A stretch of 36,224 bases of DNA from Candidatus Pacearchaeota archaeon (GTDB lineage: Archaea > Nanobdellota > Nanobdellia > Pacearchaeales > GW2011-AR1), in contig JAAOYJ010000024.1 of assembly GCA_018221285.1 (NCBI GenBank), positions 77,156 to 113,379 on the forward strand, given 5' to 3'. Below, in pieces: positions 8,842-16,337 of the stretch. Both the position numbers and the translations under genes were made by a program. The notes under the pieces are model-generated. The model saw nothing but the letters and a program-made list of their open reading frames with translations, did not search any database and was not told where the DNA came from. Each line of letters begins with the position of its first letter. Position 1 is the first letter of the stretch.

Positions 8842-9312
8842 TTACACTCGTAGATTCTTCTCCTTCAACCTTCGATTCTTTGGAATATAATTTCCAATCT
8901 TCTTCTCAGAGGCTTTTCCGCACCCTAGGAAATTATCATTGTATTTCATTACAAGAAAGTCTTTTTTGCCAGTTTCAATTAATAATTCTTGGCCTTTCAT
9001 CCATTGTTCTGCTTGTTCACTATTTAGTTCAAAAATGTTTTTTGTGATTTGGTCTTTTAGAAGTTGAGCCCCTTCCATACTCAACCTTACCTCATCTTTA
9101 ATTTCTTTTCCAAAATAAACACCTACTCTTTCCATTTGTGATATTTGTGACAATTCAATTATCTCTTTTCTGCTGAAACTTCCTTGAAATAAGAATAACC
9201 TTTCTTTTCCCATTTGAATAAAAATCCCTTGGATCTCTTCAACTCCAAATTGCCTATTAAGTTTATCAACAATTCTTTTCGTCTCTTTTCTGTTAAAGAT
9301 TTTTAGTTTCAT
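8842..9312 (-). CDS. PUA-like RNA-binding protein (C-terminal domain of an RNA m5C methyltransferase as a separate gene)
   Basis: A 156-residue protein with an N-terminal alpha/beta region and a C-terminal PUA-like segment (about 75-150) including 'FLVMKYNDNFLGCGKAS' and the basic tail YIPKNRRLKEKN. This resembles the RNA-binding domain found at the C-terminus of RsmF/NOP2-like methyltransferases or in Nip7-like proteins. Its ATG overlaps the stop of the upstream NOP2/Sun-type methyltransferase by 4 nt (ATGA), so the two are translationally coupled and probably work together on rRNA or tRNA (inference). Confidence 0.72.
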   Translation of the reverse strand: MKLKIFNRKETKRIVDKLNRQFGVEEIQGIFIQMGKERLFLFQGSFSRKEIIELSQISQMERVGVYFGKEIKDEVRLSMEGAQLLKDQITKNIFELNSEQAEQWMKGQELLIETGKKDFLVMKYNDNFLGCGKASEKKIGNYIPKNRRLKEKNLRV

Positions 9313-10286
9313 TCCTCCCTCCTAAATTTAGCAACAAAAAATCCTTCTGTGTTTGCGTCTTGAGGGTAGACTCTTGCGCATTTTTTTAGTTCTTTTGAAT
9401 ATTTTTTGTCTTTCCATTTAGTAAGGCCTTCCCTATGTTTAATTGGCAGTTTGACTTTCTCGAGTTTTACTTCCCCTTCGAATTTGTTTAATATATTGTC
9501 CACGACTCCTTCGTTTTCTTCAGGCGCGTGAGTGCATGTGCTGTAGATTAATGTTCCATTTGGTTTGAGGATGTCGATGGCTGATTCAACTAATCTTATT
9601 TGAAGTCTTGAGAGTGTTTTGATTGTCTTTGGATTCCACATGAGATATGTTTTTGGAGAGCTTCTTAATGTCCCCTCGCCAGAGCAAGGCGCATCCACCA
9701 ATATTCTGTCAAACATGATCCCTTGTTTTTTTAGTTTGTTGCATAAAGCAATTCCATCTCTTTTTGTTATTATCGTATTTGTTACCCCGCATCTTTCTAA
9801 GTTTGAAGCTAGAATTTTTAGCCTTCCCATGCTCACTTCATTTGCAATTATTGTTCCTGTGTTTTCCATTTCTGAAGCTGTTTGGGTTGTTTTGCTTCCT
9901 GGGGCAGAACATAAATCTAAAATCATTTCTTTTGGTTCTGGTTTAAGAGCGATTATCGGAAGCATGCTAGCAAGTTCTTGGATGTAATAATAACCAAGTA
10001 AGTGTTCTAGTGCCCTTCCTAATTCGCCCGGCTCTAAATCATTCTCAACAACCATAACTTCTGGATGATCTTTCCAGGGTTGTTTTATTTTCCATCCTTT
10101 GGCTTCAAGTTTTTGTTTGAGTTTTGAAGGAGATATTTTTAGTTTGTTGCAACGGATTGATTTGGCAGGAAGAATCTTCAAAATGTCTAGATATGATTGA
10201 TAGTCAGATTTATTTGGTAGAAGCTTTTGCATTCTTTCTGTGAAGCGTGGTTTGAGGGTTAGGTTGTGGGGTTTTCTGGTTTTCAT
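9309..10286 (-). CDS. NOP2/Sun (NSUN)-family RNA cytosine-C5 methyltransferase
   Basis: A 325-residue SAM-dependent enzyme. It has the NSUN order of motifs: motif I LDLCSAPGSKTTQ (about 124-136), motif IV DAPCSGEGT with the conserved Cys used for product release, and motif VI STCTHAPEENE with the catalytic nucleophile Cys. The N-terminal approximately 110 residues form the family's RNA-binding region (RCNKLKISPSKLKQKLEAKG). It makes m5C in rRNA or tRNA; the exact target cannot be told. The start is supported by a shared palindromic TATA box at 10308-10315. The PUA-like partner follows with a 4-nt overlap. Confidence 0.94.
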   Translation of the reverse strand: MKTRKPHNLTLKPRFTERMQKLLPNKSDYQSYLDILKILPAKSIRCNKLKISPSKLKQKLEAKGWKIKQPWKDHPEVMVVENDLEPGELGRALEHLLGYYYIQELASMLPIIALKPEPKEMILDLCSAPGSKTTQTASEMENTGTIIANEVSMGRLKILASNLERCGVTNTIITKRDGIALCNKLKKQGIMFDRILVDAPCSGEGTLRSSPKTYLMWNPKTIKTLSRLQIRLVESAIDILKPNGTLIYSTCTHAPEENEGVVDNILNKFEGEVKLEKVKLPIKHREGLTKWKDKKYSKELKKCARVYPQDANTEGFFVAKFRREE

Positions 10287-10307
10287 GTATATTCGAATGA
10301 GATTAAG

Positions 10308-10315
10308 TTTATAAA
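10308..10315. promoter_or_regulatory. Palindromic bidirectional TATA box
   Basis: TTTATAAA is its own reverse complement. The ATG of the rightward gene (10337) begins 22 nt from its right edge, and the ATG of the leftward methyltransferase (10286) begins 22 nt from its left edge. One TBP site placed symmetrically could therefore start leaderless transcripts in both directions. Confidence 0.6.
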
Positions 10316-10336
10316 TTTGTAAGGCTTTTATTTAGT

Positions 10337-10543
10337 ATGGTAAAGATTGATTTTTATAATAATAAGAGATTCGGTCCTTTTGGAATAATAAGTCAGAATG
10401 AATATAATTCTCTAACTGAAGAGCAGAGGCAAGTTGTTAATCAGTATGGGTGTAAGAGAAGGAGTGAGGAACTTAGGGAATTTTTGGAAGAACTTGATTT
10501 ATTTGAAGAATCTTCTAGAGGAAGTAATATAAGAGTTGGATGA
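10337..10543 (+). CDS. Small protein of unknown function
   Basis: A 68-residue protein, slightly acidic overall, predicted alpha-helical in the middle ('LTEEQRQVVNQYG', 'ELREFLEELDLFEE') with a basic KRRSE patch. No family was recognised. A correctly spaced TATA box (10308-10315) supports it as a real leaderless gene. It is transcribed away from the RNA methyltransferase and converges on polB. A 15-nt inverted repeat lies just after it. Confidence 0.6.
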   Translation: MVKIDFYNNKRFGPFGIISQNEYNSLTEEQRQVVNQYGCKRRSEELREFLEELDLFEESSRGSNIRVG

Positions 10544-10546
10544 TTA

Positions 10547-10561
10547 TTGATTCTTAATCAA
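10547..10561. terminator. Small palindrome between convergent genes
   Basis: TTGATT-ctt-AATCAA forms a 6-bp stem with a 3-nt loop between the stop of the 68-residue gene and the stop of polB, overlapping the polB stop. It could be a two-way termination or mRNA-end structure, but the stem is short and AT-rich. Confidence 0.3.
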
Positions 10562-13023
10562 AACCCCTCTAAAGTCATCTGTTTCTTACCTTCGATAATC
10601 TCATTAATATTTATATCAAATACTTGGAAGATGTTCTCGACTGCTGGAAGGATTTGCCTTTCTAAGTAGTATTTTATGTTGTATTTTCCTTTTTCGTGAG
10701 GGAGTTTTACCTTATCTCTTACGAGTGTTTTCTTTTCTCGTGTTTCTGCGACGAAGTATTCTACTACATTTCCTTGAGTGATTGGAATGTTTTGTTCTTT
10801 CATCTTTCTTGCAGCAACAACATGTGGGGTGTTTGCCTTATATTCTGAGAGGGGTTTCTTGAGTTGGGTCTTAATCATTAAATCTTCTTGAGCTATTTCT
10901 CGCTGTTTTATTTTCTTGATAAGTTCTTTAACATATTCTAATGCTTTCTTTTCGTTTCCGTCTACCAAAACTTGTCTAATAACTTTGTTCTGCATCTCCC
11001 TTGCTAGCTTGCACCAGTCTCTTCTGACTGTCTCGAATCCCCTTATTTTTATTTGATTATCTTTATTGATTAGGGCGTACTTCTTTTTTGCTCCGATTTT
11101 CCCACTTCTTTTTGTTACCCATAAACCTCTTTTGAAAAATCCTTCAAGTTCAAGTCCCATAACTCCTGGAAGTTCAGAGTTTAATTTTTTTAAGAATTCT
11201 AAAACCTGTTTTTCCGATTTACCTTCTGTTGTGAAAGCCACACTATCTGTATCAGCATAGACTACATTGAATCTTGCAGCTTTTGTTTTTTCGATTGTCT
11301 CCTTATTGAACTGTCTGACAAATGCCAAGATTGAAGCAGAGGATTCTAAAGAATAATATCTTGCTCCGAAGAAACCTATGTATCCGTGAGCAGAAGCTGA
11401 CAGGAGTTTGAAAGCGTTGCTTCTTGCGAGAGTTATAACATTTGGGTTTTCTTTGTATTCTTCTTTGTATTGTTTTCTTTTTTCAAATATTTCCTTTAAC
11501 AGCGAGGGGAAAAATCCTGGTTCTTTTTTGAAATAGAATTTTCTTTTTTTACCTTGGAGTTCTAGCCTAGGAGATTCATAAGCTCCCTTTTCTTTCTTTT
11601 CTAGTAAAGTTCCTTTTGAAGTGTTCATGGAAATAATTATGCTTGTGTGCATTGAGGTGAAATCGAATATGGCGAGATCATTGTATAGTCCGGGGATTGG
11701 TTCGTATACAAAAGCACCCTCGACTCCTCCACTGTGCCTTCGCTCTCGAATCTCTTTGTGAACAGGCCTTTTCTCAGGAATCTCATGAAACTTTTCTAAA
11801 TTGTGTAATATATAGGACTCAACTTGTTTTGATAAACCATTTCTTGAAATGTCAAAAATTGGTTCTTGTATAACTTTTGTGAATTCTAGGAGGTCTGGCC
11901 AGAATTTTTCAAAAAGTTTTAATGTGAGGACAGAATCGTGCAGATTGTACTCGTAGAATTTTTTCCAATCAGTGTCTTTTGTTACAACGTGGGCTTCGAA
12001 GTCTTTTTTTGTATCTCCAAGAAATTCCTTGGCTACTTCGTTTAGAGATAATGTCTCTGATTGCATGTATTGGGAATAGGCTGTTCTGATGAATTTTAAT
12101 ATGTCTATGTGGGCGATTCCTTTTATTTTCCCTCTTATATTTATCCCTCGTGTGAATTTTGGCTGGCTTCCATCTATTCCTATTGGAAGTTTTACTTTGA
12201 GCTTATCTGCCCTTGCTTTAATATACGGAAGGTCGAATCCGTCTGAATAGTATCCGACAAGGAAATCAGGGGCAAATTCTTTTACATGTTCCACGAATTT
12301 TTCAAGGAGCTCTGCTTCGTCTTCTACGTATTCAACGTAGTTTGGTTTTCCCTTTTCTATCTTTTTCCAAGTAATTACTTTTTTGAAATTCTTTCCTACT
12401 AAAGAAACCATTAGAATTTCTCCTTTGCCGATTTGTAGTTCGTTGGTTTCTATATCATAAGCCAGGGTTTTTGGAGTGAAGGATTTGTCCCACACTTGTT
12501 TTGAGGAAGTTAGTTTTATACAATAATCAACATCTAGTGCCATATCAATACCTCCGAATTCAAGGGAGTTGTTCAGGAGTTCGCCTTCGATCTCATACCA
12601 GCACAATGGATTGAGTTCTTTCTCGATGATGTAATGTGTGACGAATCCTAAATCATATCCTCGTCTTTTTGTTATCTCTTCTACTCCGAGTTTGTCAGCA
12701 ATACCGTGTAAATCTTTGTAATTTGTCGCGAAGACTTTCAATGCTTTGACTTTTTTCCCAAGGAAGTTCTTATCCTGCAGTTCCACATTCTCGACCTTTG
12801 TCTTTCTACCTTTTTCATCGAGTTTTATTTTTGAGATTTTCTTGATGAGTTTATCTATTTTGTTTTGTTTCAAACCATCTTTCAGAATGGCCCATAGATA
12901 AACAGAACACGAGTCAATCACACAGATTCTTTTTCCCTTGCTATCTCGTCCGATGATCTTTGCATAGTTTCTACCTTCAAAATCAAAGTAGTCGTAATCT
13001 ATTGGGATGAAATCTGTTTTCAT
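10558..13023 (-). CDS. polB: Family B DNA polymerase with 3'-5' exonuclease
   Basis: An 821-residue replicative-type polymerase. The proofreading exonuclease is intact: Exo I LAYDIETNE (Asp190, Glu192), Exo II in GYYSDGFDLPY (Asp264) and Exo III YNLHD (Asp363). Polymerase motif A reads DFTSMHTSII (Asp454) where the family norm is DFxSLYPSII, so the steric-gate tyrosine position is His459. Motif B reads KLLSASAHGYIG in place of K-x-x-x-NS-x-YG. Motif C is normal (YADTDS), as is the downstream KKKYALI. The C-terminus QMTLEGF is a PCNA-interacting (PIP) box. The start is supported by a minus-strand TATA (TTTAAATAA) about 21 nt upstream. It probably works with the RFC subunits and FEN1 in this window. 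Confidence 0.96.
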   Translation of the reverse strand: MKTDFIPIDYDYFDFEGRNYAKIIGRDSKGKRICVIDSCSVYLWAILKDGLKQNKIDKLIKKISKIKLDEKGRKTKVENVELQDKNFLGKKVKALKVFATNYKDLHGIADKLGVEEITKRRGYDLGFVTHYIIEKELNPLCWYEIEGELLNNSLEFGGIDMALDVDYCIKLTSSKQVWDKSFTPKTLAYDIETNELQIGKGEILMVSLVGKNFKKVITWKKIEKGKPNYVEYVEDEAELLEKFVEHVKEFAPDFLVGYYSDGFDLPYIKARADKLKVKLPIGIDGSQPKFTRGINIRGKIKGIAHIDILKFIRTAYSQYMQSETLSLNEVAKEFLGDTKKDFEAHVVTKDTDWKKFYEYNLHDSVLTLKLFEKFWPDLLEFTKVIQEPIFDISRNGLSKQVESYILHNLEKFHEIPEKRPVHKEIRERRHSGGVEGAFVYEPIPGLYNDLAIFDFTSMHTSIIISMNTSKGTLLEKKEKGAYESPRLELQGKKRKFYFKKEPGFFPSLLKEIFEKRKQYKEEYKENPNVITLARSNAFKLLSASAHGYIGFFGARYYSLESSASILAFVRQFNKETIEKTKAARFNVVYADTDSVAFTTEGKSEKQVLEFLKKLNSELPGVMGLELEGFFKRGLWVTKRSGKIGAKKKYALINKDNQIKIRGFETVRRDWCKLAREMQNKVIRQVLVDGNEKKALEYVKELIKKIKQREIAQEDLMIKTQLKKPLSEYKANTPHVVAARKMKEQNIPITQGNVVEYFVAETREKKTLVRDKVKLPHEKGKYNIKYYLERQILPAVENIFQVFDININEIIEGKKQMTLEGF

Positions 13024-13077
13024 TCACTTGGAAAGTATCCTAGTTATTTAAAGATTAGGAATCCAGAAGGGGAAAGA

Positions 13078-13085
13078 TTTATATA
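13078..13085 (+). promoter_or_regulatory. TATA box of the 105-residue gene
   Basis: TTTATATA ends 21 nt before the ATG at 13107, again at leaderless spacing. Confidence 0.55.
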
Positions 13086-13106
13086 CTACTTTTTAGGGGT
13101 TAAATT

Positions 13107-13424
13107 ATGATAAAAGAAAAAGTTCCATTAGAAAAATTAATTGTTTTGATAAAAGAAAAAGTTCGAGCTAATATTACTGTTCGAGGAATGACTTCTATTA
13201 GAAAAGGAGGATTAATTCAAGGAGCGGGATATAAGGTTATAAGAAAATACCATTTTTTAAGTAAAGATGTTCGTGAGGAATGTTATCCAGATAATGATCA
13301 ACCTTATAATGAATGTCTAAATGATAGTGTAGAAGCAATCTCTTTTTTAGTTAAACCTTATGGGATAAAATCCACGATTGTGGGGAATAATTCTGCTGTA
13401 ATTACAATAAAGCCAGAAGAATAG
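13107..13424 (+). CDS. Conserved-looking small protein of unknown function
   Basis: A 105-residue soluble protein starting with an amphipathic helix (LEKLIVLIKEKV) and continuing as mixed beta/alpha. It contains two Cys near the middle (EECYPDNDQPYNEC), a possible metal or disulfide pair. No family was recognised. Codon use resembles its neighbours and a TATA box (13078-13085) is correctly spaced. It lies between divergent polB and FEN1, both replication genes, but nothing in the sequence ties it to replication. Confidence 0.65.
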   Translation: MIKEKVPLEKLIVLIKEKVRANITVRGMTSIRKGGLIQGAGYKVIRKYHFLSKDVREECYPDNDQPYNECLNDSVEAISFLVKPYGIKSTIVGNNSAVITIKPEE

Positions 13425-13446
13425 TATTCTAGATCTTAGTTAACTA

Positions 13447-13454
13447 TTTATATT
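13447..13454 (+). promoter_or_regulatory. TATA box of fen
   Basis: TTTATATT ends 19 nt before the FEN1 ATG at 13474. Confidence 0.55.
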
Positions 13455-13473
13455 TAGTATCCCCTATTAATAG

Positions 13474-14514
13474 ATGGGTTTAAACATACGTGACATTATT
13501 CCGCGGAAGGAGCTTGAATTTGCGAATTTGAGAGGGAAGCTTGTGGTAGTGGATGCGTTTAATATTTTGTATCAGTTTTTGTCTACGATTCGGCAGGCAG
13601 ATGGGACGCCGTTGATGGATAATCAGAAACGGATTACGAGTCATTTGTCTGGGATTTTTTATAGAAATGTTAGTTTGCTTTCAGAGGGAATTAAGTTGGT
13701 TTATGTTTTTGATGGGGAGCCGCCTGAGTTGAAAGGGAAGACGAGAGAGGGACGAGAGGAGAAGAGAGAACTTGCGAGAGAAAGATTTGAAGATGCTAAG
13801 TCGAGAGGGGATTTTGATAAAATGAGAAGTTATGGAAGTCAGTTGGTTCGGCTTGAGGATGAAATGATTGTAGAGAGTAAGGAGTTGTTGAGGGCCATGG
13901 GTGTTGCGGTTGTTCAGGCGCCGAGCGAGGGAGAAGCAGAGGCTGCCTATTTATGTAGGATAAAAGAAGATGTTTATGCGAGCATTAGTCAGGATTATGA
14001 TAGTTTGCTTTTTGGAGCTTCGAGGTTGATTCAGAATTTGACGCTCTCAAGGAGAAGGAAGACTTTTTCAGGATATGTTGAAGTGAAACCAGAGATGATA
14101 GAGTTAGAAGATGTTTTGAATAAGTTGGGAATTAATCTTGATCAGTTGATTTGTTTGGGGATTCTTGTTGGAACAGATTATAATCCTAAAGGGATTCCAG
14201 GGATTGGGCAGAAGAGGGCGTTGGATATTGTTAGAAAGTATAACCAACCTGTTTTGATTTTTGAAAGTGTTGCAGAGCAGTTGATGAGTTTGCCTGAAGA
14301 AGATCGGTTTGATTGGCAGGAAATTTTTCAATTGTTTCACAAACCTAATGTTGTTAATGCTGATTTTGAGTTTGAGAAAATTGACGAGGATAAAATAAAA
14401 GAAATACTTGTGGAGAGACATGATTTCTCAGAAGATAGGGTAAACAAACAATTAGATAAGTTGAGAGCTGTCGAGGAGAAAGCGAAACAAAAGGGGCTCG
14501 ACAAATGGTTCTGA
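13474..14514 (+). CDS. fen: Flap endonuclease 1
   Basis: A 346-residue structure-specific 5' nuclease for Okazaki-fragment processing. The N-domain begins MGLNIRDIIP with Asp27 in VVVDAFNILYQFL and a second metal Asp in YVFDGEPPELKG. The I-domain shows 'APSEGEAEAAYL' and 'SISQDYDSLLFGA'. The DNA-binding helix-hairpin-helix is GIPGIGQKRAL. The C-terminus QKGLDKWF is a PIP box for PCNA binding. After the TGA stop, the same frame runs 21 more codons and ends in a second PIP box, QKGLDKLF-TAG (to 14580). The distal stop overlaps the stop of the convergent membrane-protein gene, suggesting that it was the original gene end. Confidence 0.96.
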   Translation: MGLNIRDIIPRKELEFANLRGKLVVVDAFNILYQFLSTIRQADGTPLMDNQKRITSHLSGIFYRNVSLLSEGIKLVYVFDGEPPELKGKTREGREEKRELARERFEDAKSRGDFDKMRSYGSQLVRLEDEMIVESKELLRAMGVAVVQAPSEGEAEAAYLCRIKEDVYASISQDYDSLLFGASRLIQNLTLSRRRKTFSGYVEVKPEMIELEDVLNKLGINLDQLICLGILVGTDYNPKGIPGIGQKRALDIVRKYNQPVLIFESVAEQLMSLPEEDRFDWQEIFQLFHKPNVVNADFEFEKIDEDKIKEILVERHDFSEDRVNKQLDKLRAVEEKAKQKGLDKWF

Positions 14515-14580
14515 TTTTGTTTGCGACGAATCCACACAGTGATTCATCGGAAGCAGAAGGGACTTGATAAGTTGTTTTAG
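14485..14580 (+). repeat. Tandem PIP-box coding repeat at the fen 3' end
   Basis: Copy 1 (14485-14514) and copy 2 (14551-14580) each encode K-Q-K-G-L-D-K-x-F-stop. Of ten codons, one is identical, seven differ only at synonymous third positions, one changes Trp to Leu, and the stop is TGA versus TAG. They are 66 nt apart and in the same frame. The spacer contains an imperfect hairpin, CGACGAATC (14524-14532) with GATTCATCG (14541-14549), eight pairs and one mismatch. Confidence 0.75.
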
Positions 14581-15152
14581 ATTCCCCCGCCCTGGCCCAC
14601 ATAATGATGGGTTCTTCTTGATCTATTTGGGTTTGAAGGTCCCCGATTCATGAACCAGCCAATTATAATTAAGATAACTCCAAGAATTATTAGGCTCGCG
14701 CTTTCGTAGGTGAAGAAACTTGCAATAATCATCAAGAATCCTACTAAGTAAGGTGCTTGTCTTCGGTGTTGCCAGAAAAAGAAAAGGTAAGCTAGTCCAG
14801 CAATTACAAGAAGAACTATAATTGTGTAGATTAAATCTTCTGAGAGTCCGAGGCTGTAACCTAGATTGTAGAAAATGTTTTCAAAGTCAAATCCTGTTTT
14901 GTTGATGCCGTAGACTGCAAGGAAAGAAACACAAAATGCCACGATTCCTCCAGTTGCTTTATTATCTTTGAACATCTTTGAGGTTGAGTAGTTCACGAAA
15001 GCAAATAAAACTATGAAGATTGCAACAAGGAAAACCGTCGAAGCATCAAATTCGTTTAGCATATCGCTTAAAGAATAACTATAATAAGCACTTGCGAAGT
15101 TGATTAAGAATAATCCGATGAGAATAGTTAATAGTATCTTGCCTCTTTTCAT
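14577..15152 (-). CDS. Multi-pass membrane protein, paralogue of the next gene
   Basis: A 191-residue protein with an N-terminal signal-like hydrophobic segment (ILLTILIGLFLINFASA) followed by about five further hydrophobic helices and a short basic tail ('GPSNPNRSRRTHH') ending in Gly-rich residues. The segment order and phrases such as 'GIVAFCVSFLAVYGINKTGF' match the 360-residue neighbour ('GIVAFVASFVIIYVINRIGF'), so they are tandem duplicates. Function is unknown. A minus-strand TATA-like stretch (CTTAAAAAT) lies about 25 nt before the ATG. Its stop overlaps the distal FEN1 stop. Confidence 0.75.
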   Translation of the reverse strand: MKRGKILLTILIGLFLINFASAYYSYSLSDMLNEFDASTVFLVAIFIVLFAFVNYSTSKMFKDNKATGGIVAFCVSFLAVYGINKTGFDFENIFYNLGYSLGLSEDLIYTIIVLLVIAGLAYLFFFWQHRRQAPYLVGFLMIIASFFTYESASLIILGVILIIIGWFMNRGPSNPNRSRRTHHYVGQGGGI

Positions 15153-15195
15153 GAAGAGAGTAGGAAGAAAGGATTTTTAAGTTTTTTGATGGTGT

Positions 15196-16263
15196 TCAAT
15201 TTATCCTCTTTTTTAGATGCTCAATCTTCTGCTTAATATTTTGGATTTCTTTTTGTAATCGAACGTTTTTTGAGTATTGCCTATACCATGATTTGTATGT
15301 GTCACTTGCTTTTCTGGCTCTTTTTTTATGTTCTGAAGGATCTTCACCTTTTCTTGGGCTGATTCCTGCTTTAGACCATCCTAATCTTGTAGCTTTCTTA
15401 TGAATGTTTTTAGCTATTTCAAGACCTTCTGCATATTCCTTTGATTTTATATCAAGTTTTTTATTTAGATTTCTAATTCCTATTTTTCTTGCAAGAGATA
15501 GTTTTTTCATTGTATCTTCTTGTTTTATTTGTTGTGTTTGTACACTAGCCTGTCTTGCTTGCACTTTATCTTGAGCGGCTTCCTGTTTTCTCCTCGCCCT
15601 CACATTTCTTGCTACTTGTCCTGCACTGGCTCTTGCTTGGCTTCCTGCCCTCCATCTTTCCTTTGCTCTTCCTCCCCATCCCCTGATTCTTTGGAACCTT
15701 TTTCGAGTTCGTAATCTTCTTCTTGTTGAACCTCTTCTCCATAACCAAAGTCCAATTAATAATATAAAAATACCAAGGACAAGTGCAACTCCTTGTTCGT
15801 ATATCCAATCTGTTAGGAAAGTAATTAATATAAGTGTAAGGCCTGAAAGCATAAAAATTCTTGAGAAACCTATTTTGTAGATGAGATAAATTGCTAAGAT
15901 TGCCAAAACTATTGGAACAATCATTGATAGAGTTCCATCTGAATAACCGAGGTAATCAAATGCGCCTTCAAAGTTAAATCCTATTCTGTTAATAACATAA
16001 ATTATAACAAAACTGGCAACAAAAGCTACAATTCCTGCAGAAGAGCTTCCTTCTCCAAGGAGTTTTTGAGATAGTTTGTATAAAAAGAAAAATGAAATTA
16101 TGAATATCATCCCAAGGATTAGTGTTGAAGGTCCGATGAAATTTGCAAATTCATTAAGAAAATCACTAATAGAGAAACGATTGTAAGATTCATAAAAAGC
16201 GCTGATGAGATTAATAGAGAATATAGTTAATATTAGCGAAGCCAATTCTTTTCCTCTTTTCAT
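15196..16263 (-). CDS. Membrane protein with long basic coiled C-terminal domain
   Basis: The product is 355 residues from the ATG at 16263; a TTG five codons upstream is less likely because a TATA (minus strand, about 16284-16297) is correctly placed for the ATG. Residues 1-180 hold a signal-like segment and about five membrane helices. Residues about 180-355 are very basic and Gln/Arg/Lys-rich (RRRLRTRKRFQRIRGWGGR, then long helical stretches), likely a cytoplasmic coiled coil that binds nucleic acid or membrane (inference). It is paralogous in its N-terminal half to the 191-residue gene downstream. No known family was recognised. Confidence 0.72.
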   Translation of the reverse strand: MKRGKELASLILTIFSINLISAFYESYNRFSISDFLNEFANFIGPSTLILGMIFIISFFFLYKLSQKLLGEGSSSAGIVAFVASFVIIYVINRIGFNFEGAFDYLGYSDGTLSMIVPIVLAILAIYLIYKIGFSRIFMLSGLTLILITFLTDWIYEQGVALVLGIFILLIGLWLWRRGSTRRRLRTRKRFQRIRGWGGRAKERWRAGSQARASAGQVARNVRARRKQEAAQDKVQARQASVQTQQIKQEDTMKKLSLARKIGIRNLNKKLDIKSKEYAEGLEIAKNIHKKATRLGWSKAGISPRKGEDPSEHKKRARKASDTYKSWYRQYSKNVRLQKEIQNIKQKIEHLKKRIN

Positions 16264-16337
16264 ATTGTGGAGAGCCAAGACATTCTTATAAATCTTCCTT
16301 CAGCAAACTTTAATAATTCTTATTTGTATGATGTTCT

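Noticed and set aside
14515-14580. UGA recoding as a general feature of this organism, to explain the second FEN1 PIP box
   Set aside because: Several other genes here (cdc48, kinase, RelE-like) end cleanly at TGA, and the cdc48 repeat is out of frame, so recoding is unnecessary.
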